From the NCBI GenBank assembly GCA_944385445.1, contig CALWXF010000001.1, positions 186,001-250,000 on the forward strand: a stretch of DNA of 64,000 nucleotides, read 5' to 3'. A program made the position numbers and the translations under genes. Below, piece after piece: positions 51,568-59,591 of the stretch (positions are counted from its first letter, which is position 1; each line of letters starts with the position of its first letter). Source of the stretch: an uncultured Oscillospiraceae bacterium. Its GTDB lineage: Bacteria > Bacillota > Clostridia > Oscillospirales > Oscillospiraceae. The notes beneath the pieces are model-generated. The model was not told where the DNA came from and ran no database searches. It saw nothing but the letters and a program-made list of their open reading frames with translations.

Positions 51568-51596
51568 TTGTTTTTCGGTTAAGAATGACATATAAT
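51568..51596 (+). promoter_or_regulatory. Promoter of murI
   Basis: TTGTTT (51568-51573), 17 bases and a consensus TATAAT (51591-51596), 36 bases before the start codon. Confidence 0.65.
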
Positions 51597-51632
51597 ACTA
51601 TGGTTTCATATGAAGGAAAGGAGGGGCGTCAG

Positions 51633-52448
51633 ATGGATACACGTCCCATTGGAGTGTTTGACTCCGGCCTGGGCGGCCTCACCGCCCTGCGAGAGCTGGC
51701 CCGACTGATGCCCCAGGAGGACCTGGTGTACTTCGGGGACACCGGACGGGTGCCCTATGGCAGCCGCTCCAAGGAGACCATCATCAAGTACGCCCAGCAG
51801 GACGTGGCCTTTTTGAGCACCTTTGACCCCAAGGCCATTGTCATTGCCTGCGGCACCGTGTCCACCACCGCCCTGGACACCCTGAGAAGGCAGTATGCTG
51901 TGCCCCTGTACGGGGTGGTGGAGCCCGCTGCCCGGGCCGCTGCCCAGCGCACGAAAAACGGCAAGGTGGGGCTCATCGGCACCCAGGCCACCATCCGCTC
52001 CGGGGCCTATGAGCGGGCCCTGGACGCCTTGCGCCCCGGCACCCAGGTGACTGCCCGGGCCTGCCCCCTCTTTGTGCCCCTGGTGGAGAACGGCCGCTTC
52101 CATCCCGGCGATGTGGTGGTGGAGACGGTGGTGGGAGAGTACCTGGAAGAGGTGAAGGCCCAGGGGGTGGATACCCTCATGCTGGGCTGCACCCACTACC
52201 CGCTGCTCCGTGAGGTCATCGGGGGCTGTATGGGCCCTGAGGTGGAGCTGGTGGACGTGGGGGCGGAGTGCGCCCGCTGGGTCATGGGACAGCTCTCCGG
52301 CCGGGACCAGCTGGCCCCCCAGGGCCGGAAGGGCAGCCACCGCTACTTCGTCAGCGACAGCACCGGGGACTTTGCCGCCCTGGCCTCCATGTTCCTGGGG
52401 GAGGACGTCACCGGGGGCGTGGAGCAGATCGACATCACCGTGTACTAA
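51633..52448 (+). CDS. murI: Glutamate racemase
   Basis: The 271-residue enzyme makes D-glutamate for peptidoglycan. The family start IGVFDSGLGGLTALREL is intact. The two catalytic Cys occur in VIACGTVSTTAL and MLGCTHYPLL, with YFGDTGRVPYG between. ATG 51633 follows AAAGGAGGGG. A frame that extends further upstream overlaps the end of scrB and is not used. A DUF1934 gene follows after 16 bases. Confidence 0.95.
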   Translation: MDTRPIGVFDSGLGGLTALRELARLMPQEDLVYFGDTGRVPYGSRSKETIIKYAQQDVAFLSTFDPKAIVIACGTVSTTALDTLRRQYAVPLYGVVEPAARAAAQRTKNGKVGLIGTQATIRSGAYERALDALRPGTQVTARACPLFVPLVENGRFHPGDVVVETVVGEYLEEVKAQGVDTLMLGCTHYPLLREVIGGCMGPEVELVDVGAECARWVMGQLSGRDQLAPQGRKGSHRYFVSDSTGDFAALASMFLGEDVTGGVEQIDITVY

Positions 52449-52464
52449 TGGGAGGACGGGAGCC

Positions 52465-52932
52465 ATGACAGACAATGTGATTATTTCCATCAAGGGCACC
52501 CAGGTCAGCGCCGAGGGTGGCCACGACGAGATGGAGCTGGTGACGGCGGGGGTGCTCAGCCGAGAGGGAGAGGGGCGTTACACCATCTCCTATGAGGAGA
52601 GCGAGCTCACCGGACTGGAGGGCACCACCACGGTGGTACAGGTGGATGGCCCCCGGGTGACCCTGCTGCGAGAGGGGAGCATCAACTCCCAGATGGTATT
52701 TGAAGAGGGACAGCGCCACCTGTCCATGTACGAGACCCCCTACGGCTCCTTGTCCGTGGGTATCCTCACCCGGCGTATGCGTTCCACCTTGGGCGAGGCC
52801 GGGGGAGATCTGGAGATCGACTACGCCATTGAGATCGACCATCTGCTGGCGGGTCAGAATCTCTTCCGCATGAATGTAAAACGTGACACTTCATGTGTCT
52901 GTGGCACATCCCACAAAGGAACAAAATCGTAA
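52465..52932 (+). CDS. DUF1934 family protein
   Basis: The 155-residue beta-rich protein belongs to DUF1934 (YwiB-like), often found next to argS in Firmicutes. Landmarks are NVIISIKGTQ, YTISYEESELTGLEGTTT and DYAIEIDHLLAGQNLFRMNV. The last 16 residues after FRMNVKRD are low in family likeness because they are encoded inside a hairpin that starts the argS leader. The ATG follows GGGAGGACGGGAGCC. It is probably co-transcribed with murI. Confidence 0.85.
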   Translation: MTDNVIISIKGTQVSAEGGHDEMELVTAGVLSREGEGRYTISYEESELTGLEGTTTVVQVDGPRVTLLREGSINSQMVFEEGQRHLSMYETPYGSLSVGILTRRMRSTLGEAGGDLEIDYAIEIDHLLAGQNLFRMNVKRDTSCVCGTSHKGTKS

Positions 52933-53026
52933 CACATGAAGTGTGTCGCGCATCAGTTCCGGTTTCCTAGCAAGGAGAGGAACTGGCGCATCTTCGTGTT
53001 TTGTTGTGCGTATGCACAACGAAAAC
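52885..53026 (+). other. Three-hairpin leader between the DUF1934 gene and argS
   Basis: Hairpin 1: CACTTCATGTGT (52887-52898) with ACACATGAAGTG (52932-52943), spanning the DUF1934 stop. Hairpin 2: AGTTCC (52955-52960) with GGAACT (52979-52984), flanked by CGC repeats. Hairpin 3: GTTTTGTTGTGC with GCACAACGAAAAC (about 52998-53026). None has a T-run, and no T-box motif is present. Confidence 0.5.
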
Positions 53027-53078
53027 CCGTCCATTACCCAGTGAGGGGCGGAGTTAGACTACAAAGGAGAGAATAACG

Positions 53079-54827
53079 ATGGCAAATTTGATTCAGACCG
53101 CCCGGGACCAGGTGGCGGAATTGACCCAGAAGGCCTATGAGAAGGCCGCCGCCCAGGGCCTGCTGCCCCAGGGTGAGACCATCCGAGGCACCGTAGAGGT
53201 GCCCAAGGACAGCCGCAACGGGGACTTTGCCTCCTCCTTTGCCATGGCCGGGGCCAAGGCATTGAAGATGGCCCCCCGTGCCATTGCCCAGGTCATTCTG
53301 GACAACCTGGAGCTGGAGGGCACTCTGTTCCAGCGGGCTGAGATCGCCGGACCCGGCTTTTTGAACTTCTTCTACTCCCCCAACTGGTACCAGCAGGTGC
53401 TGGGTGCGGTGGAGGCGGACCCCGCCGGATATGGCTCCAGCGACGTGGGCCACGGCCAGAAGGTGATGGTGGAGTTCGTCTCCGCCAACCCTACCGGCCC
53501 CATGCACATGGGCAACGCCCGTGGCGGCGTGCTGGGTGACACCCTGGCCAATGTGCTCGCCCGGGTGGGCTACAACACCTGGAAGGAGTTCTACGTCAAC
53601 GATGCCGGCAACCAGGTGCACAAGTTTGCCCAGTCCATTCACGCCCGGTACATGCAGATCATCCTGGGTGAGGACGGCTACGAGTTCCCCGAGAAGGGAT
53701 ACCAGGGCGAGGACATCAAGGAACTGGCTCAGGCCTTCTACGCCGTCCACGGCGACAGCTACAAGGACGCTCCCGAGGAGAAGTGGCTGGAGGACATGAG
53801 CGCCTTCGGTCTGGAGCGCAACATCCCCAAGATGAAGGCGGACCTGAACAAGTACCGCATCACCTATGACCAGTGGTTCCTGGAGTCCGAGCTGCACAAT
53901 TCCGGCTATGTGGCCCAGACCGTGGACCTGCTGGCCCAGAAGGGCTGGACCTACGAGAAGGACGGGGCTCTGTGGCTGGACACCACCGGACTGCTCAAGG
54001 AAAAGTACCTGCGGGAGGGCAAGAGCCAGGAGCAGGTGGATAAGCTGGACCTGAAGGACGACGTGCTGCGCCGGGCCAACGGCTTCTACACCTACTTTGC
54101 CGCCGACATCGCCTACCACCGCAACAAGTTTGAACTGCGTGGCTTTGACAAGGTCATCAACGTCTGGGGCGCCGACCACCACGGCCATGTGGCCCGTCTC
54201 CAGGCCGCTCTGGACGGCCTGGGCCTGGACGGTTCCAACCGCCTGGTCATCGTGCTCATGCAGCTGGTGAACCTGCTCCAGGATGGCAAGCCTGTGCGTA
54301 TGTCCAAGCGCACCGGCAAGGCCATCGCCCTCCACGACCTGCTGGACGAGATCAGCGTGGATGCCGCCCGCTATTACTTCAACAACCGGGCCTCCACCAG
54401 CCCCCTGGACTTCGACCTGGACCTGGCCGTGCGGCAGGACTCTGACAACCCCGTCTACTACGTCCAGTACGCCCACGCCCGTATCTGCTCCCTCATTGCC
54501 AACCTGGCTGCCGAGGGCGTGCAGGTGCCCGCCTGCGTGGACATGGACGCCGCTCTGCTCTCCACCGAGGAGGAGCGGGGCCTCATCAAGACCCTGGCCC
54601 AGTACCCCAACGAGATCGCCCTGGCGGCCCAGCACTACGACCCCAGCCGCATCAACCGCTATCTCACCGGCCTGGCCGGAGACTTCCACCGCTTCTACAA
54701 CGCCTGCCGCATCAAGGGCGAGCAGCCCCAGGTGCAGGCAGCCCGGCTCAAGCTGGCCCACACCGTTCGTCTGGTGCTGGCCAACGGCCTGGGCCTGCTG
54801 GGTGTGACCGCTCCGGAAAAAATGTAA
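53079..54827 (+). CDS. argS: Arginyl-tRNA synthetase
   Basis: The 582-residue class I synthetase has the N-terminal Add1 domain, the HIGH-type motif in SANPTGPMHMGNARG, the KMSKS-type motif VRMSKRTGKAI and a C-terminal anticodon-binding helical domain ending LGLLGVTAPEKM. The ATG follows AAAGGAGAG. Length is normal and the frame intact. A three-hairpin leader and a terminator bracket it. Confidence 0.96.
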   Translation: MANLIQTARDQVAELTQKAYEKAAAQGLLPQGETIRGTVEVPKDSRNGDFASSFAMAGAKALKMAPRAIAQVILDNLELEGTLFQRAEIAGPGFLNFFYSPNWYQQVLGAVEADPAGYGSSDVGHGQKVMVEFVSANPTGPMHMGNARGGVLGDTLANVLARVGYNTWKEFYVNDAGNQVHKFAQSIHARYMQIILGEDGYEFPEKGYQGEDIKELAQAFYAVHGDSYKDAPEEKWLEDMSAFGLERNIPKMKADLNKYRITYDQWFLESELHNSGYVAQTVDLLAQKGWTYEKDGALWLDTTGLLKEKYLREGKSQEQVDKLDLKDDVLRRANGFYTYFAADIAYHRNKFELRGFDKVINVWGADHHGHVARLQAALDGLGLDGSNRLVIVLMQLVNLLQDGKPVRMSKRTGKAIALHDLLDEISVDAARYYFNNRASTSPLDFDLDLAVRQDSDNPVYYVQYAHARICSLIANLAAEGVQVPACVDMDAALLSTEEERGLIKTLAQYPNEIALAAQHYDPSRINRYLTGLAGDFHRFYNACRIKGEQPQVQAARLKLAHTVRLVLANGLGLLGVTAPEKM

Positions 54828-54840
54828 GTGTCCCACCGCT

Positions 54841-54877
54841 TCCGCCCTCCGGCTTGCAACAGGAGGGCGGATTTTTG
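54841..54877 (+). terminator. Terminator of argS
   Basis: TCCGCCCTCC (54841-54850) with GGAGGGCGGA (54862-54871), followed by TTTTTG. Confidence 0.88.
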
Positions 54878-54931
54878 CGGATGGATTGAAAAAGTGCACA
54901 AAATATCCCTTTATTTTTTATAGATTATGAA

Positions 54932-55043
54932 TATAATATGGAGAACTTCTAAAGAATCTATTAAGAAATGGAACAACCCCTTGCAAGTTGCGTCCAAAGG
55001 GATTAGAGTAGTACAACCGATCGGTGTGGAGACCGATGGGTTG
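54932..55043 (+). promoter_or_regulatory. Promoter -10 and leader hairpin of the glycosyltransferase gene
   Basis: A consensus TATAAT lies at 54932-54937, with no good -35. The leader of about 150 bases contains CAACCGATCGGT (55014-55025) pairing with ACCGATGGGTTG (55032-55043). No known riboswitch consensus was seen. Confidence 0.45.
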
Positions 55044-55092
55044 GAGATAGAAGAATGAAAAAGAACGAAGAAAAGGATATGAGGTGTGAACT

Positions 55093-56382
55093 ATGTTGAT
55101 GATGCTACAGAAATTCTGCGGCGTACTCACCTTGATCTTGGCGGTCTTGTATGCATATCAGGCGTTTTACGTCGTTGTGGGACTGCTGCGCCGGAAGCAT
55201 CCGGTGTCCGGGCAGGCCAAGACCCTTCACCGATATGCAGTGCTCATCTCCGCCCGAAATGAAGAAGAGGTCATAGGTGAGCTCATTGAAAGCTTGCAAC
55301 AGCAGGACTATCCCAAGGAGCTGCTGGACATCTATGTGATTGCCGATAACTGCACCGATGCCACGGCCCTGGTGGCCCGCCAGGCTGGCGCCCACGTCTA
55401 TGAGCGCTTTGACCGGGTGCGGGTGGGCAAGGGCTACGCCATGGACTGGTTCTTCCACCGCCTGAAGGAGGAGGGGAAGGAAGAGGTCTACGACGGCTAC
55501 TTTGTCTTTGATGCGGACAACATTGTGGACCCTGCCTTTGTGCGGGAGATGAACAATGTGTTCGATTCCGGCGACTACGCCGCCATTACCAGCTACCGCA
55601 ACTCCAAGAACTACGCCTCCAACTGGATTTCCGCCGGGTACTCCCTGTGGTTTTTGCGTGAGGCCCGCTTCTTGAACTTCTCCCGGATGCATATGGGCAC
55701 TGGCTGCGCCATCTCCGGCACCGGCTTTTTGGTCTCTGCCCAGGTGGTGCGGGACAACGGCGGCTGGCCCTTCCACCTGCTCACCGAGGACATCCAGTTC
55801 TCCATCGACTGCGCCGTCCAGGGCCGCCGCATTGGCTACTGCGACAAGGCCGTGGTGTACGACGAGCAGCCCACCACCTTCCAGCAGTCCTGGACCCAGC
55901 GGATGCGCTGGTCTAAGGGCTTCTACCAGGTGGCTGCCCGCTACATGGGCGGACTGTTCCGGGGCTGCTTTACGCAGAAGAAGGGCCGCTTTGCCTGCTA
56001 TGACATGATGATGACCGTGGCCCCCGGTATGCTGCTGACCATGGGCGTGCTGGGCGTCAACATCTTCATCTTCCTGTCCGCCCTCACCGAGCCCCGCATT
56101 GTGGCCGCCGAGCTGGTCCAGGACTCTGTGCTCTTTGTCTTGGACAACATCATCAACTTCTACCTGGTCATGCTCCTCTACGGCGCTGTGACCCTGGCGG
56201 TGGAGTGGAAGGCCATCCACGCCAAGCCCGAGCAGAAGGTGATGTACCTGTTCACCTTCCCCCTGTTCATGCTCACTTATGTGCCCATCTCTCTGGCCGC
56301 TCTGGTGCGCCGGGTGGAGTGGAAGCCCATTCGCCACAACTCTTCGGCCAGCCTGAAGGCCAAGAATGGCTCTTTGACCTAA
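55093..56382 (+). CDS. Membrane glycosyltransferase, family 2 (processive type)
   Basis: The 429-residue membrane protein starts with a helix (LTLILAVLYAYQAFYVVVG), followed by a cytoplasmic GT2 domain and three or four C-terminal helices. Catalytic features: VLISARNEE, FDADNIVDP (metal-binding DxD-type), LTEDIQFS (catalytic Asp) and QRMRWSKG (QxxRW). That set is shared with cellulose, chitin and hyaluronan synthases, so it probably polymerises or exports an exopolysaccharide. The product is unknown and no partner gene is adjacent. The ATG follows GAGGTGTGAACT. Confidence 0.88.
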   Translation: MLMMLQKFCGVLTLILAVLYAYQAFYVVVGLLRRKHPVSGQAKTLHRYAVLISARNEEEVIGELIESLQQQDYPKELLDIYVIADNCTDATALVARQAGAHVYERFDRVRVGKGYAMDWFFHRLKEEGKEEVYDGYFVFDADNIVDPAFVREMNNVFDSGDYAAITSYRNSKNYASNWISAGYSLWFLREARFLNFSRMHMGTGCAISGTGFLVSAQVVRDNGGWPFHLLTEDIQFSIDCAVQGRRIGYCDKAVVYDEQPTTFQQSWTQRMRWSKGFYQVAARYMGGLFRGCFTQKKGRFACYDMMMTVAPGMLLTMGVLGVNIFIFLSALTEPRIVAAELVQDSVLFVLDNIINFYLVMLLYGAVTLAVEWKAIHAKPEQKVMYLFTFPLFMLTYVPISLAALVRRVEWKPIRHNSSASLKAKNGSLT

Positions 56383-56434
56383 CGTTCAAAATGACTCCCT
56401 GGGGTGTGAACTCCAGGGAGTTGTTTTTGAACGT
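56382..56434 (+). terminator. Terminator of the glycosyltransferase gene
   Basis: A long stem starting ACGTTCAAAATGACTCCCTG and closing with CAGGGAGTTGTTTTTGAACG, immediately after the stop codon. Confidence 0.88.
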
Positions 56435-56492
56435 AGATGTCAGGGAGGGCCTGGTCTTCTCTTGTTTCAAGGCGTTGGCTTGCCAGCCTGGT

Positions 56493-57005
56493 GGGGACGC
56501 TACCCGCTGGGGGTTCCTTTCTGCTGCCAGAAAGGAACCAAAGACCACCAAAGGCGGGGCCTTCCCCCGCCTTGTGGAATCCACCCCGCCGGTACTGGGT
56601 GTCCCTGCGCCGTCCTCATTTCGGCCCTTGGACTGGTAGGGTCACATAGATGGTTTTCCGTTCTATGGTTTCCACCTACTCCTCTGCTTGTGCATCCTTC
56701 TACCGCCAGTGCCTTATCCTGGTGAGCCACTGTTCCCAGCTATCGGTGGCCTGGCTCCCGGCGGCGGGAACGCCGCTTCTCCAGAGTAGGCCCGGCTGTG
56801 GAAAACACCTGGCTGTAGGGCCAGCTACCCAGGGTAGCCTGGTGTGGTGGCAGTAGCAGGAGCCACAGCAAGGGTGACGGGCCGAATTTAGACTTGACGC
56901 AGGCTCAGCCTCGTACCCCAGGGGGGTTCTTAGGGGGGAACGCCCTAAGTGGCTTTTCGTCCATTTTGGCCACTCAAAATGGACCCCAGCGGAGCGCATC
57001 TCCCC
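56493..57005 (+). repeat. Large structured repeat, copy C
   Basis: Colinear with copy B and about 510 bp. The left hairpin is GGTTCCTTTCTG/CAGAAAGGAACC (56512-56539) and the right hairpin GTCCATTTTG/CAAAATGGAC (56959-56984). Both differ in sequence from A and B but pair perfectly. Shared blocks are AAGGCGGGG/CCCCGCCTT, the ATAGATGG region, GGCTCCCGGCGGCGGGAACG and CTTAGGG-GGGAACG-CCCTAAG. It fills the 56435-57115 gap between the glycosyltransferase and the rimP promoter. Open frames inside do not match those of the other copies. Confidence 0.85.
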
Positions 57006-57115
57006 TCGCCAGGGGAGAAAGGTTGCGCCTGAGAAATGAAAGAAGCACCAGCTTCTTCACCAAAAGGCGTGGGTCAAAGCCCACAGAGATTTTTCCATCT
57101 GTGCGCCTTGAGGGC

Positions 57116-57202
57116 TTGCAATCCAGAAAGGCTTGTGGTATACTGCTATCGTAAGTAGGGTAGTTTAGGTAAGAGTGAGGCATCCGCCTCACTCTTTCTT
57201 TT
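57116..57202 (+). promoter_or_regulatory. Promoter and leader hairpin of the rimP-nusA-infB operon
   Basis: TTGCAA (57116-57121), a 17-base spacer and TATACT (57139-57144). In the leader, AAGAGTGAGGC (57171-57181) pairs with GCCTCACTCTT (57186-57196), followed by TCTTTTC, so it looks like an attenuator. This fits an operon known in other bacteria to be controlled by NusA-dependent feedback. Confidence 0.7.
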
Positions 57203-57229
57203 CGGACAGAGGAAAGGAGCTGAGTGAAC

Positions 57230-57676
57230 ATGGCAAAAGTAACCGACGTGGTGGCCCAGCTGGCACAGCCCATCGTGGAGCAGGCCGGATGCACCCTGTG
57301 GGACGTGGAGTACGTCAAGGAGGCCGGAGAGTGGTTTTTGCGGGTCTACATCGACAAAGAGGGCGGTGTGGACATCAACGACTGCGAGGCGGTGTCCCGA
57401 CCCCTGTCCGATCTGCTGGACGAGGCCGACCCCATCCAGGGCAGCTACACCTTTGAGGTGTCCTCTGCCGGGCTGGACCGCCCCCTGAAAAAGCCCGAGC
57501 ACTTTGCCGCCTGCGCCGGACAGCAGGTGGATGTGCGCTTCTATCGCCCCGTGGACGGGCGCAAGGAGTACACCGGCGCCCTGGTGGGCTGCGACGGGGA
57601 CGGCAACGTCACCGTGGATGACAAGACGTTTGAGAAAAAGGACGTGGCGCAGGTGCGTCTCCACGTCACATTTTAA
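57230..57676 (+). CDS. rimP: Ribosome maturation factor RimP
   Basis: The 148-residue factor assists 30S subunit maturation. Family sequence: AGCTLWDVEYVKEAGEWFLRVYID, of which EWFLRVYIDKEGGV is typical, then DCEAVSRPLSDLLDE and FEVSSAGLDRPLKKPEHF. ATG 57230 is preceded by AAAGGAGC; a GTG two codons earlier is less well placed. First gene of the conserved nusA-infB operon. Confidence 0.94.
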   Translation: MAKVTDVVAQLAQPIVEQAGCTLWDVEYVKEAGEWFLRVYIDKEGGVDINDCEAVSRPLSDLLDEADPIQGSYTFEVSSAGLDRPLKKPEHFAACAGQQVDVRFYRPVDGRKEYTGALVGCDGDGNVTVDDKTFEKKDVAQVRLHVTF

Positions 57677-57690
57677 AGGAGTTCATTGAT

Positions 57691-58857
57691 ATGGCCAAGA
57701 AAAAGACTGCTGCAAAGAGCATGGAGCTGGACGCCAAGGAATTCTTTGCCGCCATCTCCGACATTGAGAAGGAAAAGGGCATTCCCAAAAGCTACATGAT
57801 CGACAAGATCACCCAGGCTCTGGTGGCCGCCTACAAGCGGGACCACGCCGGCATCACCGACAACGTGATCGTGGACGCCAACGAAGAGAAGTGCTCGGTG
57901 CGCATGTTCGTGAAAAAAGAAGTGGTGGAGGAAGTGACCAACCCCAACACCGAGGTTGCCATCGCCGACGCCCGCCGGGCTCTGCCCCGGGTGGCCCTGG
58001 GCGACGTGCTGCGCATTGAGATCAAGCCCAAGAACTTCGGCCGTATCGCCGCTCAGACCGCCCGCCAGGTCATTGTCCAGGGTATGCGGGAGGCGGAGCG
58101 CTCCATGATCTTCGACGCCTTCTCCGCCAAGGAGCACGAGATCATCTCCGGCGTGGTCACCCGTGTGGACGCCCGCAACGGCTCTGTGTTCGTGCGTCTG
58201 ACCTCCGGGTCCGAGTTCACCGACTCCTTCCTCTCCGCCGATGAGCAGGTGCCCGGCGAGGTGGTGAAGGAGGGCGACCGCATCCGGGTGTATGTGGTGG
58301 AGGTGCGCCAGGCCAACCGTGGCCCTCAGGTGGTCATCTCCCGCACCCACCCCGGCCTGGTCAAGCGCCTGTTTGAGCTGGAAGTGCCTGAAATCTACGA
58401 CGGCACCGTGCAGGTCATGTCCATCTCCCGTGAGGCGGGCAGCCGCACCAAGCTGGCCGTGTGGAGCGAGGACGAGAACGTGGACGCCATCGGCGCCTGC
58501 GTGGGCCCCAAGGGCCAGCGGGTCAACGCCGTGGTGGAAGAGCTGCGGGGCGAGAAGGTGGACATCATCAAGTACTCCGAGGACCCCGCCGAGTATGTGG
58601 CTGCCGCTCTGGCTCCCGCCGAGGTGCTCAGCGTGGTGGAGCTGGAGCCCGGCAAGCGCTGCCGTGTGGTGGTGCCTGACGACCAGCTGTCCCTGGCCAT
58701 CGGCAAGGAGGGCCAGAACGCCCGCCTGGCCGCCCGCCTCACCGGCCTGAAGATCGACATCCGGCCCGCCAGCGATCCCGAGCCCGCCGAGGAGCCCGTG
58801 GAGGTCGTGGAGGACCAGGCCGAGGAAGCTCAGGAGCCCATGGGCGAGGAGGAGTGA
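57691..58857 (+). CDS. nusA: Transcription termination/antitermination protein NusA
   Basis: The 388-residue factor binds RNA polymerase and nascent RNA. Domains in order: N-terminal polymerase-binding region (1-130), S1 domain (about 135-200, GVVTRVDARNGSVFVRL), KH1 (VISRTHPGLVKRLFELEVPEI, of which SRTHPGLVKRLFELEVPEI is typical) and KH2 (LAIGKEGQNARLAARLTG). A Glu-rich tail of about 30 residues follows. No C-terminal AR repeats, as usual in Firmicutes. It starts 14 bases after rimP. Confidence 0.95.
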   Translation: MAKKKTAAKSMELDAKEFFAAISDIEKEKGIPKSYMIDKITQALVAAYKRDHAGITDNVIVDANEEKCSVRMFVKKEVVEEVTNPNTEVAIADARRALPRVALGDVLRIEIKPKNFGRIAAQTARQVIVQGMREAERSMIFDAFSAKEHEIISGVVTRVDARNGSVFVRLTSGSEFTDSFLSADEQVPGEVVKEGDRIRVYVVEVRQANRGPQVVISRTHPGLVKRLFELEVPEIYDGTVQVMSISREAGSRTKLAVWSEDENVDAIGACVGPKGQRVNAVVEELRGEKVDIIKYSEDPAEYVAAALAPAEVLSVVELEPGKRCRVVVPDDQLSLAIGKEGQNARLAARLTGLKIDIRPASDPEPAEEPVEVVEDQAEEAQEPMGEEE

Positions 58858-58900
58858 GCCTCCCGCCCCACAGAAGATCAACCATTGGGGGTGAAGGAGA

Positions 58901-59173
58901 ATGCCGAAAAAAATACCCATGCGCCAGTGCCTGGGCTGCCGGGAGATGAAGCCCAAGGGCGAGCTCATCCGTGTGGTGCGCTCCCCGGAGGGGGAGATCT
59001 CCCTGGATTTTAAGGGGAAGAAGCCGGGACGGGGGGCCTATGTGTGCCCCAACCAGGGGTGCCTGGCCCGAGCCAAGAAGGCCAGAAGCCTGGAGCGGGC
59101 CTTTTCCGCCCCCATTGCCCCCGAGGTCTATGAGGCCCTGGAGGAGCAGATGAAGGCGGGTGAGACGCCGTGA
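58901..59173 (+). CDS. ylxR: YlxR family protein (RnpM)
   Basis: The 90-residue RNA-binding protein begins MPKKIPMRQCLGCREMKPK and contains GRGAYVCPNQGCLARAKKA. YlxR of Bacillus subtilis has been described as an RNase P modulator. It is always found between nusA and infB in Firmicutes. The stop overlaps the next gene (GTGA). Confidence 0.9.
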   Translation: MPKKIPMRQCLGCREMKPKGELIRVVRSPEGEISLDFKGKKPGRGAYVCPNQGCLARAKKARSLERAFSAPIAPEVYEALEEQMKAGETP

Positions 59174-59577
59174 GCCAAAAGGCACTGAGATTGCTGGGGC
59201 TGGCCCTGCGGGGCAGCAACCTGGCGGTGGGAGAGCTCCCCGTGGGGGAGGCCTGCCAGACCCACCGGGCCCGCCTGGTGCTCCACGCCGCCGACGCAGC
59301 GGACAACACCGTGCGCCGGGCGTTGCGAGAGGCCCAGCGGGCGGGGGTGGAGCTGGTGGCTCTGCCCTGCACCAAGGAGGAGCTGGGGGCGGCCCTGGGC
59401 CGCAACAGCTGCGCCGTGGCGGCCCTCACCGATAAGGGGCTTGCCGCAGCGGTGGCAGCGGACCTGGCCCAGACCAACGGGGACCTGGAGCCCTTGGCCC
59501 AGGCTCTGGCGCAGTCCAGCCGTGGAAAACAAACCAAACCTGTGGGGCGTCGCCGCACCCCACGCAATGCGAACTGA
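59170..59577 (+). CDS. ylxQ: L7Ae-type ribosomal/RNA-binding protein (YlxQ)
   Basis: The 135-residue protein has the L7Ae fold: [35 protein letters not shown] and [25 protein letters not shown], of which [16 protein letters not shown] is the core. It is expected to bind kink-turn RNA. The start is GTG overlapping the ylxR stop. The C-terminus carries a basic tail ([18 protein letters not shown]) not common in the family. Its stop touches infB. Confidence 0.88.
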   Translation: MSQKALRLLGLALRGSNLAVGELPVGEACQTHRARLVLHAADAADNTVRRALREAQRAGVELVALPCTKEELGAALGRNSCAVAALTDKGLAAAVAADLAQTNGDLEPLAQALAQSSRGKQTKPVGRRRTPRNAN

Positions 59578-59591
59578 TGGAGGTGGCCGAT

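Noticed and set aside
48469..51591. A 1040-codon minus-strand frame opposite scrA and scrB.
   Set aside because: Same antisense GC effect; no start signal and no recognisable domain. Similar frames opposite infB (59010-61751), argS (53034-54899) and the GH20 gene (35700-37949) were rejected for the same reason.
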